Assembly (NCBI RefSeq): GCF_020783655.1
Contig: NZ_JAJGQH010000012.1
Span: forward strand, 62,001-126,000
Reading direction: 5' to 3'
Source: Xanthomonas melonis
GTDB lineage: Bacteria > Pseudomonadota > Gammaproteobacteria > Xanthomonadales > Xanthomonadaceae
DNA length: 64,000 nucleotides
Shown here in pieces: positions 27,994 through 38,200 of the stretch (position 1 is its first letter; each line of letters begins with the position of its first letter). The notes under the pieces are model-generated. The model searched no databases. It saw nothing but the letters and a program-made list of their open reading frames with translations, and was not told the DNA's origin. Position numbers and translations under genes: made by a program.

Positions 27994-30402
27994 ATGACGC
28001 GTCTTCCCACTCGCCGCCTGCTTGCCCTCGCTCTTGCCGCCGGCCTCAGCCTGCCAGCCGCCGCAGCCCTGGCCGCCGAGCCGTTCGTCGCCAGCGACAT
28101 CCGCGTGGACGGCCTGCAGCGCATCGCTTCCGGTACCGTGTTCACCTATCTGCCGGTGAACCGTGGCGACACCGTGGACGATGCCAAGGTGGCCGATTCG
28201 ATCCGGGCGCTGTACCGCACCGGCTTCTTCGAGGACGTACAGCTGGACCGCCAGGGCAATATCCTGGTGATCACGGTCAAGGAACGCCCGGCGATCAACA
28301 AGCTCACCGTGACTGGCAACAAGGACATCAAGTCCGAGGAACTGCTCAAGGGCCTGGGCGACATCGGCCTGTCCGAAGGCGGCACCTTCGATCGGCTGAG
28401 CCTGGACCGGGTGACCCAGGAACTGACCCGCCAGTACAACAACCGCGGCAAGTACAACGTCGAGATCACCCCGACGGTGAGCCCGCTGGACCGCAACCGC
28501 GTGGATGTGGCCATCGCGATCAAGGAAGGCAAGGCGGCCAAGATCCGCCACGTCAACCTGATCGGTACGGAGAAGTTCGCCAATGAGGACATCCTGGAAA
28601 ACTGGGAGTCCAAGGAGCACAACTGGGCCTCGTGGTACCGCCGCGACGACCAGTACTCCAAGGAAAAGATGTCCGGCGACCTGGAGAAGCTCAACTCGTG
28701 GTACCTGGACCGCGGCTACGTGGACTTCAGCATCGACTCCACCCAGGTGTCGATCAGCCCCGACAAGCGCGACATGTTCATCAGCGCCGGCGTCACCGAG
28801 GGCGAGCAGTACAAGATCTCCGAGATCAAGGTCACCGGCGACACCGTGCTGCCGCAGGCCGACATCGAGCGCCTGGTCATTCCCAAGGCCGGCGACATCT
28901 TCTCGCGCGCGTTGCTGGAGTACACCTCCGACGCCATCACCAACACCTTGAGCAACGTCGGCTACGCCTTCGCCAAGGTCAACCCGATTCCCACTCCGAA
29001 CCGTGAGGACCGCACGGTTGCAGTGAACCTGCAGGTGGTGCCCGGCCCGCGCGTGACCGTGCGCCGCATCCTCTACAAGGGCAATAGCCGTACCTCCGAC
29101 GAAGTGTTGCGCCGCGAAATGCGCCAGTTCGAGAACACCTGGTACTCGCAGGCGGCGATCGACCGTTCCAAGATCCGTCTGCAACGCCTGGGCTATTTCG
29201 AGAGCGTGGACGTGGAGACCCCCGCCGTGCCGGGCAGCAACGATCAGGTGGACGTGGTCTACAACGTCAAGGAGACCACCTCCGGCAGCTTCGTGTTCGG
29301 CCTGGGCTTCTCGCAGGCCTTCGGCGTGACCACCTCGGTGCAGTTGTCGCAGAACAACTTCCTGGGCGGCGGCAACCGGGTGGCGGTGGAGGCCTCGCGC
29401 AGCACCTTCCAGCAGCGCTATGCATTCTCCTACACCAATCCGTTCTTTACCGACGACGGCGTGTCGCTGGGCTACAACCTGTCGTGGCGTTCGCTGGACT
29501 ACTCGGACTTCAACACCGCGCAGTTCAACAGCAAGAACGGCTCGGCGCAGGTGATCTTCGGCGTGCCGATCACCGAAAACGACACCGTGTCGGCGATGGT
29601 GGGCGTGGACAGCAACCAGATCACCACCTTCCCCGGTACCACGCCGCAGGCGATCGTGGACTACATCCGGGCGGTGGGCACGGATACCTTCAAGGCCGTG
29701 CGCACCGAATTCGGTTGGGCGCGCGACACCCGCAACGACTTCTTCATGCCGACCCGCGGCATGTTCCAGCGCGTCGGCCTGGAAACCACCCTGCCCGGCT
29801 CCACGGTCGAGTACTACAAGCTCAACTACCAGATCTCCAACTACTGGCCGATCATCCCGGCGCTGGTGCTGAACACCCGTTTCGAGCTCGGCTACGGCGA
29901 CAGCTACGGCAAGGACAGCACGCGCGACATCTGCGGCGTGGTCAACAATGCAACCCTGACCGAGCAGGCCTGCAACGGTAGCAACCGCATCCGCAGCGTC
30001 ACCGCCACCGGGCTGCCGTTCTACGAGAACTTCTACGCCGGCGGTACCAACTCGGTGCGTGGTTTCGAAGACAACACCCTGGGTCCGCGTTCGGAACCCA
30101 TCAACGGCTTCAACCGTGGCCAGCCGCTGGGCGGCTCGTTCAAGACCGTGGGCTCGGTGGAAATGTATTTCCCCAAGCTGTTCGACAGCCCATCGGCGCG
30201 TATCTCGGCGTTCTTCGATTTCGGCAACGTCTACAGCGGCGTGGACAACTTCAAGGCCAACGAATTGCGCGCCTCGACCGGTGTGGCCCTGTTGTGGCGC
30301 GCGCCGGTGGGCCCCATTTCGATCAGCTATGCATTCCCGCTGAAGAAGGAAGACAACGACGAAATCGAGCGCCTGCAGTTCACCTTCGGCGGCCAGTTCT
30401 AA
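27994..30402 (+). CDS. bamA: Outer membrane assembly factor BamA
   Basis: 802 aa from 27994, where a clean signal peptide begins (MTRLPTRRLLALALAAG, cleaved after ALAA). An ATG at 27907 would add 29 residues and couple translation to rseP. Five POTRA domains (first starts FVASDIRVDGLQRIASGTVF) occupy the first half. The 16-strand barrel follows, with the conserved loop-6 motif VRGFEDNTLGP and a final FGGQF. It is the essential core of the outer-membrane protein insertion machine. skp, normally next in this gene order, is absent. Confidence 0.96.
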   Translation: MTRLPTRRLLALALAAGLSLPAAAALAAEPFVASDIRVDGLQRIASGTVFTYLPVNRGDTVDDAKVADSIRALYRTGFFEDVQLDRQGNILVITVKERPAINKLTVTGNKDIKSEELLKGLGDIGLSEGGTFDRLSLDRVTQELTRQYNNRGKYNVEITPTVSPLDRNRVDVAIAIKEGKAAKIRHVNLIGTEKFANEDILENWESKEHNWASWYRRDDQYSKEKMSGDLEKLNSWYLDRGYVDFSIDSTQVSISPDKRDMFISAGVTEGEQYKISEIKVTGDTVLPQADIERLVIPKAGDIFSRALLEYTSDAITNTLSNVGYAFAKVNPIPTPNREDRTVAVNLQVVPGPRVTVRRILYKGNSRTSDEVLRREMRQFENTWYSQAAIDRSKIRLQRLGYFESVDVETPAVPGSNDQVDVVYNVKETTSGSFVFGLGFSQAFGVTTSVQLSQNNFLGGGNRVAVEASRSTFQQRYAFSYTNPFFTDDGVSLGYNLSWRSLDYSDFNTAQFNSKNGSAQVIFGVPITENDTVSAMVGVDSNQITTFPGTTPQAIVDYIRAVGTDTFKAVRTEFGWARDTRNDFFMPTRGMFQRVGLETTLPGSTVEYYKLNYQISNYWPIIPALVLNTRFELGYGDSYGKDSTRDICGVVNNATLTEQACNGSNRIRSVTATGLPFYENFYAGGTNSVRGFEDNTLGPRSEPINGFNRGQPLGGSFKTVGSVEMYFPKLFDSPSARISAFFDFGNVYSGVDNFKANELRASTGVALLWRAPVGPISISYAFPLKKEDNDEIERLQFTFGGQF

Positions 30403-30422
30403 ACGCCAACCGCAGCACGGAA

Positions 30423-30446
30423 GGCGGCCCGCGTGTGCGGGCCGCC
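30423..30446. terminator. Bidirectional hairpin after bamA
   Basis: A perfect 10-bp stem (GGCGGCCCGC with GCGGGCCGCC, loop GTGT) lies between the convergent bamA and the small minus-strand gene. No long T-tract on either side, so termination efficiency is uncertain. Confidence 0.6.
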
Positions 30447-30474
30447 CGTCTATCGCCGGTGGGATGGGGGCCGG

Positions 30475-30669
30475 TCAGAACCAGCTGTCGAACCAGGTGG
30501 AGACGGCATTGGACAGGCAGCCGGCGATTGCGTCGGCAGGCAGGCTGAGACACTGCAACTGCTGTTCACCGGTTGCCTTGCCCTGCTCGATATCGAAGGA
30601 TTGGGCCGATGCACTCGCGACCGCGCCCATCATGACCAGACCACCAAGGATGGAAAGAACGGTTTTCAT
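30475..30669 (-). CDS. Small secreted protein, unknown
   Basis: 64 aa. Signal peptide MKTVLSILGGLVMMGAVASASA, then about 42 mature residues with two Cys (LQCLSLP and AGCLSN) and an aromatic C-terminus (TWFDSWF). AGGAGC lies 7 nt before the ATG, supporting a real gene. It is transcribed against the flow of the bamA-lpxD block and occupies the place where skp sits in E. coli. It shares no recognisable similarity with Skp. Function unknown; likely periplasmic or exported. Confidence 0.65.
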   Translation of the reverse strand: MKTVLSILGGLVMMGAVASASAQSFDIEQGKATGEQQLQCLSLPADAIAGCLSNAVSTWFDSWF

Positions 30670-30797
30670 TTGCTTGCTCCTGGATTCGCCGCTCGATTGC
30701 GACAGGACCCTAGATACGCAGGCGTTGTTGGGAACTGTTTAATGGTGTTTTCTCCCCGTTAAGACGGCGCTCCCACATTTACGAGAGGTTCACCCTG

Positions 30798-31811
30798 ATG
30801 CGTTTGACCGCCAGTGCGATTGCCGAACAATTTGGTCTGACCGTCGTCGGCGATAGCGCCGTCGAAGTCAGTGGTGTCGCCACCCTGGCACAGGCCGGCG
30901 CCGGACAACTGAGCTTTCTGTCCAATCCGCGCTACCGGCCGCAATTGGGTCAGAGCCAGGCGGCAGTGGTGGTCCTGCGCGCCGAGGATGCGCCAGATGC
31001 GCGCGGCACCGCGCTGGTCGCCAAGGACCCGTACACCGCGTTTGCCAAGATCGCCGCGCTGTTCGACGTAGCGCCGTTATGCGCGCCCGGCATCCATCCA
31101 TCGGCGGTGATCGACCCCAGCGCACAGATTTCGCCAACCGCGCATATCGGCCCGTTCGTCAGCATCGGGGCGCGCAGCCGCGTGGGCGATGGCTGCGTGA
31201 TCGGTACCGGCAGCATCATCGGCGAAGACTGCGTGGTGGACGACGGCAGCGAACTGCTCGCGCGCGTCACCCTGGTGACCCGGGTGCGACTGGGCAAGCG
31301 CGTGCGCATTCACCCCGGCGCGGTGATCGGTGCCGACGGCTTCGGCCTGGCGATGGATGCTGGCCACTGGATCAAGGTGCCGCAGCTGGGTGGGGTGGTG
31401 ATCGGCGACGATTGCGAGATCGGCGCCAACACCTGCATCGACCGCGGCGCGCTGGAAGACACCGTACTGGAAGAGGACGTGCGCGTGGACAACCTGGTGC
31501 AGATCGCGCACAACTGCCGCATCGGCGCTCACAGTGCGATTGCAGGCTGTACCGGCATCGCCGGCAGCGCCAAGATCGGCCGCTATTGCCTGCTGGGCGG
31601 GCATGTCGGCGTGGTCGGTCATCTGGAAATCTGCGACAGGGTCGTCATCACCGGCAAGTCGGTGGTGCGCAATTCGATCCATGAGCCGGGCGAGTATTCG
31701 TCCGGCACCCCTCTCACCGACAACCGCACGTGGCGCAAGAATGCCGCGCGCTTCAAACAGCTCGATGCATTGGCAAGACGCATCCTGGCTATGGGCAAGG
31801 AGAACGCATGA
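30798..31811 (+). CDS. lpxD: UDP-3-O-acylglucosamine N-acyltransferase
   Basis: 337 aa, normal length. Third step of lipid A synthesis. N-terminal uridine-binding domain (MRLTASAIAEQFGL onward; LSFLSNPRY) and a hexapeptide left-handed beta-helix (IHPSAVIDPSAQISPTAHIG, IGANTCIDRGALEDT) containing the catalytic His in QIAHNCRIGAHSAIAG. GAGAGG precedes the ATG. Stop overlaps the fabZ start. Confidence 0.97.
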   Translation: MRLTASAIAEQFGLTVVGDSAVEVSGVATLAQAGAGQLSFLSNPRYRPQLGQSQAAVVVLRAEDAPDARGTALVAKDPYTAFAKIAALFDVAPLCAPGIHPSAVIDPSAQISPTAHIGPFVSIGARSRVGDGCVIGTGSIIGEDCVVDDGSELLARVTLVTRVRLGKRVRIHPGAVIGADGFGLAMDAGHWIKVPQLGGVVIGDDCEIGANTCIDRGALEDTVLEEDVRVDNLVQIAHNCRIGAHSAIAGCTGIAGSAKIGRYCLLGGHVGVVGHLEICDRVVITGKSVVRNSIHEPGEYSSGTPLTDNRTWRKNAARFKQLDALARRILAMGKENA

Positions 31812-32269
31812 GTCACCCCGTTTACGAACTGCCGATCGACGTCAATCAGATCAAGACGCTGATCCCGCACCGCTACCCGTTCCTGCTGATCGACCGGGTC
31901 ATCGAGCTGGACCTGGAGGCCAAGCGCATCGTCGGGCAGAAGAACGTGAGCATCAACGAGCCGTTCTTCCAGGGCCACTTCCCCGCACGTCCGGTGATGC
32001 CGGGCGTACTGATCATCGAGGCGCTGGCACAGGCCGGTGGCGTGATGACCCAGCTCGGCCTCGGGCGCGATGCGTTGTCCAAGCTGTTCTATATGGTCAA
32101 GGTCGACAATGCCCGCTTCAACAAGCAGGTGGTGCCGGGCGATGTGCTGATCCTGGACGTGCAGATGAAGCGCCTGATCCGCAACATGGGATGCTATTAC
32201 GGCGAAGCCAAGGTCAACGGCGAGGTCGTGGCCAGCGCCGAGATCATGTGTGCCGGCGCCAAGGAATAA
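31808..32269 (+). CDS. fabZ: 3-hydroxyacyl-[ACP] dehydratase FabZ
   Basis: 153 aa hot-dog fold enzyme of type II fatty-acid synthesis. Start at [20 protein letters not shown]. Active-site motif [20 protein letters not shown], with the catalytic His in GHFP. It consumes the same 3-hydroxyacyl-ACP pool as LpxA and LpxD, which explains its place between them. ATGA overlap with lpxD. Confidence 0.97.
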   Translation: MSHPVYELPIDVNQIKTLIPHRYPFLLIDRVIELDLEAKRIVGQKNVSINEPFFQGHFPARPVMPGVLIIEALAQAGGVMTQLGLGRDALSKLFYMVKVDNARFNKQVVPGDVLILDVQMKRLIRNMGCYYGEAKVNGEVVASAEIMCAGAKE

Positions 32270-32293
32270 TCCGTTTTCTGGAGGTGAGACACG

Positions 32294-33085
32294 ATGCGTG
32301 ATCAAGCACCCTTGATTCATCCCACCGCCGTCGTCGACCCATCGGCGCGGCTGGCCGACGATGTCCGCATCGGCGCGTTCTGCCTGATCGGCGCGGACGT
32401 GGAGATCGGCGCAGGCACCGAGGTGGGCCCGCATTGCTCGATCCACGGCCCGACCCGGATCGGCCGCAACAACCGCTTCATCGGCCACGCGGCGATCGGT
32501 GGCGAGCCGCAGGACAAGAAGTACGCCGGCGAACGCACCGAACTGGTGATCGGCGACGGCAACGTGATCCGCGAGTTCGTCACCATCAACCGCGGTACCG
32601 GCGGCGGCGGCGGCATCACCACCGTCGGCAACGACAACTGGATGCTGGCCTACACGCACGTGGCGCACGATTGCCATGTGGGCAACCACTGCGTGTTCTC
32701 CAACAACACCACGCTGGCCGGCCACGTCAGCGTCGGCGACTACGTGATCATCAGCGGCTTCGCCGGCGCGCACCAGTTCTGCCGCATCGGCGCGCACGCC
32801 TTCCTGGGCATGGGTGCGCTGACCAATGGCGACGTGCCGCCGTTCACCATGGTCGGCAGCGATTCGTTGGGCCGCCCGCGCGGCATCAACAGCGAAGGCC
32901 TCAAGCGCCGCGGCTTCGATGCCGAACGCATCACCGCGATCAAGCGCGCCTACCGCACGCTGTACGTGGCCGGCCTGCCGCTGGCCGACGCCAAGGCGCA
33001 GCTGGCCGAACAGGCCAGGGACAGCGAAGACGTGCGCGGCATGCTGGAGTTCATCGAAGCGGCGGAACGGCCGTTGCTGCGATGA
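32294..33085 (+). CDS. lpxA: UDP-GlcNAc acyltransferase
   Basis: 263 aa, matching the family. First step of lipid A synthesis. Begins with hexapeptide repeats ([20 protein letters not shown]), contains [19 protein letters not shown] with the catalytic His, then a C-terminal helical domain ([20 protein letters not shown]). GGAGGT lies upstream. Stop overlaps the lpxB ATG at 33082. Confidence 0.97.
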   Translation: MRDQAPLIHPTAVVDPSARLADDVRIGAFCLIGADVEIGAGTEVGPHCSIHGPTRIGRNNRFIGHAAIGGEPQDKKYAGERTELVIGDGNVIREFVTINRGTGGGGGITTVGNDNWMLAYTHVAHDCHVGNHCVFSNNTTLAGHVSVGDYVIISGFAGAHQFCRIGAHAFLGMGALTNGDVPPFTMVGSDSLGRPRGINSEGLKRRGFDAERITAIKRAYRTLYVAGLPLADAKAQLAEQARDSEDVRGMLEFIEAAERPLLR

Positions 33086-34374
33086 ACGCCGGGATTCGGG
33101 AGTCGGAATTGGGGATGAGCAGCGTCACCTCGCAGCAGAGTGAGGCGGTCTTCCCGGCCCTTGCCAATCCCGAATCCCGAATCCCGAATCCCGGCGCGCG
33201 CACGCGCGCGCCCCGCATCGCGCTGATCGCCGGCGAAGCCTCCGGCGACATTCTTGGCGCGGGACTGATCGCGCAGCTGCGGCTGCGCTATCCGGATGCC
33301 GAATTCGTCGGCATCGGCGGCGATGCGATGCGTGGGGCCGGCTGCCAGACCTGGTTCGATGCCAGCGAACTGGCGGTGATGGGCCTGACCGAAGTGCTGC
33401 GCCATCTGCCACGCCTGCTCAAGCTGCGCAGCGCATTCCGCGAGCGCGTGCTGGCGTGGAAGCCGGACGTATTCATCGGCATCGACGCGCCGGACTTCAA
33501 TCTGCCGGTGGAGCGCTGGCTCAAGCAGCGCGGCATCAAGACCGTGCATTACGTCAGCCCGTCGGTGTGGGCCTGGCGCGAGAAGCGTGCCGAAAAGATC
33601 GGTGTCAGCGCCGATCTGGTGCTGTGCCTGTTTCCGATGGAGCCGCCGATCTACGCCAAGCATGGCGTGGACGCGCGCTTCGTCGGTCACCCGATGGCCG
33701 ACGACATCGCCTACCAGGCCGACCGCGAGGCGGCACGCGCCGCGCTGGGCCTGTCCGCCTCCAGTACCGTGCTGGCGGTACTGCCGGGCAGCCGGCATGG
33801 CGAAATCAGCCGCCTCGGCGATACCTTCTTCCAGGCCGCCTGGCTGGTCTCCGAACACCTGCCGAACCTGCATGTGCTGGTGCCGGCCGCCAACCCGGGC
33901 TGCAAGCAGCTGCTGGCCGAGCAGCTGTCGCGCTCGTCGTTGCCGGTGATGCGCTCGCACCTGCTCGACGGTCAGGCGCGCACCGCGATGCTGGCCGCCG
34001 ACGTGGTGCTGCTGGCGTCGGGCACCGCCACGCTGGAAGCGATGCTGGTCAAACGCCCGATGGTGGTGGGCTACAAGGTCGCGCCGCTGACCTATCGCAT
34101 CGTCAAGACGCTGGGCCTGCTCAAGGTCAACCGCTATGCGCTGCCCAACATCCTGGCCAACGACGACCTCGCCCCGGAACTGATGCAGGACGACTGCATC
34201 CCCGAACGGCTGTGCGTGGCCCTGCTGGACTGGTTCAAGCACCCGGAGAAAGTCGCCGCCCTGCAGCCGCGCTACCTGGCCCTGCATGCCGAGTTGCGCC
34301 GCGATGCGTCGGCACGGGCAGCGGATGCGGTCGCAGAGCTGGTCGGGACCCGGGAGGCAGAAAGTCCCCTATGA
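33082..34374 (+). CDS. lpxB: Lipid-A-disaccharide synthase with repeat-derived N-terminus
   Basis: 430 aa from the ATG overlapping the lpxA stop. Joins UDP-diacylglucosamine and lipid X. The conserved protein begins at about residue 45 ([18 protein letters not shown]); other motifs are [19 protein letters not shown]-type [15 protein letters not shown] and [14 protein letters not shown]. The first 44 residues have no counterpart in E. coli LpxB (382 aa) and are partly encoded by two inverted heptamer arrays (33091-33116 and 33166-33194). An internal ATG at 33115 is the only alternative start within the extension. Confidence 0.93.
   Translation: MNAGIRESELGMSSVTSQQSEAVFPALANPESRIPNPGARTRAPRIALIAGEASGDILGAGLIAQLRLRYPDAEFVGIGGDAMRGAGCQTWFDASELAVMGLTEVLRHLPRLLKLRSAFRERVLAWKPDVFIGIDAPDFNLPVERWLKQRGIKTVHYVSPSVWAWREKRAEKIGVSADLVLCLFPMEPPIYAKHGVDARFVGHPMADDIAYQADREAARAALGLSASSTVLAVLPGSRHGEISRLGDTFFQAAWLVSEHLPNLHVLVPAANPGCKQLLAEQLSRSSLPVMRSHLLDGQARTAMLAADVVLLASGTATLEAMLVKRPMVVGYKVAPLTYRIVKTLGLLKVNRYALPNILANDDLAPELMQDDCIPERLCVALLDWFKHPEKVAALQPRYLALHAELRRDASARAADAVAELVGTREAESPL
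33091..33194 (+). repeat. Inverted heptamer arrays inside the lpxB 5' end
   Basis: GGGATTC-GGGAGTC-type units at 33091-33116 and four AATCCCG units at 33166-33194 are inverse complements, about 50 bp apart. They can form a long hairpin at the start of the lpxB message and also encode residues of the N-terminal extension (…[10 protein letters not shown]). Confidence 0.7.
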
Positions 34375-35087
34375 AAGCGGTAGAGGCAGCGCTGACGCTG
34401 TTCCCCGGGTCCCCGGTCCCGGGTCCCGGGTCCCGGCTCTACGCTGGCGTCGACGAAGCCGGCCGTGGCCCGCTGGCCGGGCCGGTGGCGGTGGCGGCGG
34501 TGGTGTTCGACCCGCGCAAGCCCCGCATCAACGGGCTGGACGACTCCAAGCAGCTTACGGCCGAGCGGCGCGAGCAGCTGTATGCACGCATCGTCGACCG
34601 CGCACTGGCCTGGTCGGTGGTGCTGATCGACAGCGAAGAGATCGACCGCATCAATATCTACCAGGCCACCATGCTCGGGATGCGCCGCGCAGTGGAAGGG
34701 GTGGCACACGTGGCCGGCTTCGCACGCATCGACGGCAACCGCGTGCCCAAGGGCCTGCCCTGCCCGGCCGAGGCATTGATCGGTGGCGACGCGCTGGACC
34801 GCGCCATCATGGCCGCCTCGATCGTGGCCAAGGTGACGCGCGACCGGCTGATGCACGAACTGCATACGCGGCACCCGGAATATCGCTTCGATCAGCACAA
34901 GGGCTACAGCACCCCGGTACACCTGGCCGCGCTGCAGATCCACGGGCCATGCCCGCAACACCGGCGCAGTTTTGCGCCCGTGCGGTTGGCGTTGGAAAGC
35001 CGGGAGAGCCGGGAAGGCCGGGACCCGGGACCCGGGACCGGGGACCCGGAACAGCTGCAAGTGGGGCAGCTGGTGGCCCCGCTTTAG
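34371..35087 (+). CDS. rnhB: Ribonuclease HII with repeat-encoded termini
   Basis: 238 aa. Removes RNA from RNA-DNA hybrids and single misincorporated ribonucleotides. Core motifs: [20 protein letters not shown] with the catalytic Asp-Glu, [37 protein letters not shown] and [11 protein letters not shown]. The N-terminal [12 protein letters not shown] (residues 11-22) is coded by a GGTCCCG array (34404-34436). The C-terminal [16 protein letters not shown] (about 212-227) is coded by a CGGGACC array. Both are absent from E. coli RNase HII (198 aa). Overlaps the lpxB stop by 4 bp. Confidence 0.94.
   Translation: MKAVEAALTLFPGSPVPGPGSRLYAGVDEAGRGPLAGPVAVAAVVFDPRKPRINGLDDSKQLTAERREQLYARIVDRALAWSVVLIDSEEIDRINIYQATMLGMRRAVEGVAHVAGFARIDGNRVPKGLPCPAEALIGGDALDRAIMAASIVAKVTRDRLMHELHTRHPEYRFDQHKGYSTPVHLAALQIHGPCPQHRRSFAPVRLALESRESREGRDPGPGTGDPEQLQVGQLVAPL
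34404..34436 (+). repeat. GGTCCCG heptamer array in the rnhB 5' end
   Basis: Four to five tandem 7-bp units of GGTCCCG (one imperfect) within codons 12-22 of rnhB. The array keeps the reading frame and encodes Pro/Gly-rich residues. Confidence 0.75.
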
Positions 35088-35115
35088 AGGTCGGGACCCG
35101 GGACCCGGGACCCGG
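35001..35115 (+). repeat. CGGGACC heptamer arrays at the rnhB 3' end
   Basis: Two arrays: 35001-35050 (degenerate to perfect CGGGACC, inside the last codons of rnhB) and 35092-35115 (just after the stop). They face an opposite-orientation array at 35182-35212, so a strong hairpin may form in the rnhB-dnaE gap and act as a 3'-end structure. Confidence 0.75.
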
Positions 35116-35181
35116 AAGAGCAACAGCACAGCAGCAGCAACGGCGGGTGGCGTCCCGCCACGTATTCCCGCTTTTGCTTTT

Positions 35182-35212
35182 CCGGGTCCCCGGTCCCGGG
35201 TCCCGGGTCCCG
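35182..35212 (+). repeat. GGTCCCG heptamer array upstream of dnaE
   Basis: Four 7-bp units (one with an extra C), inverse to the arrays at the rnhB 3' end, 70 bp before the dnaE start. The gap 35088-35283 holds these arrays and no gene. Confidence 0.75.
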
Positions 35213-35283
35213 CCGCCCACCTGTCAAGCCTTGTTCCGTCCCGCCCCCGCCGCTACCCTGCCAGGGCATCGTTCTGGTTCCGC

Positions 35284-38200
35284 ATGTCCACTTCCCGCTT
35301 CGTCCATCTGCACGTCCACACCGAGTTCTCGCTGGCGGATTCGACCATCCGTGTGCCCGAGAAACCGGATCAGGCCGACCCGAAGAAAGCCAAACAGGCC
35401 AATCTGCTGAGCCGCGCGGTCGAACTCGACATGCCTGCGCTGGCGGTCACCGACCTCAACAACCTGTTTGCGCTGGTCAAGTTCTACAAAGCCGCCGAAG
35501 GCGTCGGCATCAAGCCGATTGCCGGCGCCGACGTGATGATCGCCACGCCGGACATGACGCCCTGGCGCATGACCCTGCTGTGCCGCGACCGTGAGGGCTA
35601 CCTGAGCCTGTCGCGGCTGCTCACGCGCGCCTGGATGGAAGGCCATCGCCCCGAAGGGGGCGTGGCGATCCATCCCGAATGGCTGCAGGCCGGCCACGCC
35701 AACCTGTTCGCCCTGGCCGGCCGCGACAGCCTGGCTGGGCGCCTGTTCGCCGAAGGTCGTGCCGACCTGGCCGAGCAGCAACTGGCCGACTGGCAGCGCG
35801 TATTCGGCGATGGCCTGCATCTGGAGCTGACACGCACCGGGCGCGAGGGCGAAGAACGCTTCAACCAGTTCGCCCTGCATGCCGCCGGCGTGCGCGGGCT
35901 GCCGGTGGTGGCCAGCAACGACGTGCGCTTCCTGTATGCCAGCGACTTCAATGCGCACGAGGCACGCGTGTGCATTTCCTCCGGCCGCGTGCTGGACGAC
36001 CCCAAGCGCCCGCGTGAGTACAGCGATCAGCAGTACATGAAATCCAGCGAGGAGATGGCGGCACTGTTCGCCGACATCCCCGACGCGATCGACAATACCC
36101 ACGCGCTGGCGCAGCGTTGCAATATCGAGATGCGCCTGGGCACCTACTTCCTGCCCGCCTACCCGGTGCCGGAAGACGAGACCCTGGACACCTGGATCCG
36201 CAGCCAGTCGCGGCAGGGTCTGGCCGCACGCCTGGAAAAGAACCCGATCGCACCGGGCAAGACCCGCCAGGACTACGTGGACCGGCTCGAATTCGAGCTG
36301 GACACCATCATCAAGATGGGCTTCCCCGGCTACTTCCTGATCGTGGCCGACTTCATCCAGTGGGGCAAGAACCAGGGCATCCCGATCGGCCCGGGCCGCG
36401 GTTCCGGTGCCGGCTCGCTGGTGGCCTGGGCGCTGCAGATCACCGACCTGGACCCGCTGCCGTACAACCTGCTGTTCGAGCGCTTCCTGAATCCAGAGCG
36501 CGTGTCGATGCCCGACTTCGACATCGACTTCTGCATGGACCGGCGCGACGAAGTCATCGACTACGTGGCGCGCAAGTACGGCCGCGAGCGGGTCAGCCAG
36601 ATCATCACCTACGGCACCATGGCCGCCAAGGCGGTGGTGCGCGATGCCGGCCGCGTGCTGGGCTTCTCGTACGGTCTGGTGGATAGCGTTGCCAAGCTGA
36701 TTCCCAACATCCTGGGCATCACGCTCAAGGACGCGATGGGCGAAGGCAAGGACTCGGAGATGGCCTCGCCGGATCTGATCCAGCGCTACCAGGTCGAAGA
36801 CGACGTGCGCGACCTGATGGATCTGGCGCGCCAGCTCGAAGACCTCACCCGCAACGCCGGCAAGCACGCCGGCGGCGTGGTGATCGCCCCCGATCCACTC
36901 TCCGAGTTCTGCCCGCTGTTCGCCGAACACGACGAGGACGGCCGCGGCAAGAATCCGGTCACCCAGTTCGACAAGGACGACGTCGAAGCAGTGGGCCTGG
37001 TGAAGTTCGACTTCCTCGGCCTGCGCACGCTGACCATCATCGATTGGGCGGTCAAGGCGATCAACGTGCGCCATGCGCGCGCCGGCATCGATCCGGTGGA
37101 CATCACCGCCATCCCGCTCGACGACGCACCGACCTACAAGGGCGTGTTCGCCTCCGGCGCCACCGGCGCGGTGTTCCAGTTCGAATCCTCGGGCATGCGC
37201 CGCCTGCTCAAGGACGCGCGCCCGGATCGCTTCGAAGACCTGATCGCGCTGGTGTCGCTGTACCGCCCGGGCCCGATGGACCTGATCCCGGACTTCAACG
37301 CGCGTAAGCACGGCCAGCAGGAGATCGTCTACCCCGACCCGCGCACCGAAGTCATCCTGAAAGACACCTACGGCATCATGGTGTATCAGGAGCAGGTGAT
37401 GCAGATGGCGCAGATCGTCGGCGATTACTCGCTGGGCGGCGCCGACCTGCTGCGTCGCGCGATGGGCAAGAAGGTGCCGGCCGAAATGGCCAAGCACCGC
37501 GAGATCTTCCGCGAAGGTGCGGCCAAGGGCGGCGTCGGCGCGGCCAAGGCCGACGAAATCTTCGACCTGATGGAGAAGTTCGCCGGCTACGGCTTCAACA
37601 AGTCGCACGCCGCCGCGTACGCGCTGGTCAGCTACCAGACGGCCTGGTTGAAACGGCATTACCCGGCCGAATTCATGGCCGCCACGCTGTCTTCGGACAT
37701 GGACAACACCGATAAGGTGGTGGGCTTCCTGGATGAGGTGCGCAACCTCGGCCTCAGCGTCAGGCCGCCGCGCGTCAACGAGTCGGCCTATATGTTCGAG
37801 GCGGCCAGCCCGGACACCATTCAATATGGCCTGGGCGCGATCAAGGGCGTCGGCCAGGGCGCCTGCGAGGCGATCGTCGAAGAACGCCAGCGCGGCGGCC
37901 CGTACACCACGCTGCTGGATTTCTGCACGCGCGTGGGCACCGCAAAGCTCAACCGGCGCACGCTGGAGGCGATGATCAATGCCGGTGCGATGGATGGCCT
38001 GGGCAAGAACCGCGCCTCGCTGATGCTGCAACTGCCCGAGGTGATGAAGGCCACCGAGCAGATGGCGCGCGAGCGCGCTTCTGGCCAGAACTCGCTGTTC
38101 GGCGGTCCGGATCCGGGCGCACCGGCGATGCGACTGGACCTGCCCGAGAGCAAGGAATGGCCGCTGGGCCAGCTGCTGAGCGGCGAGCGCGAGACGCTGG

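Noticed and set aside
30731-30755. Sigma-E-like promoter (GGAACT ... TCTCC) before lpxD
   Set aside because: The spacing between the two boxes is several bases too short for sigma-E and the -10 is poor.
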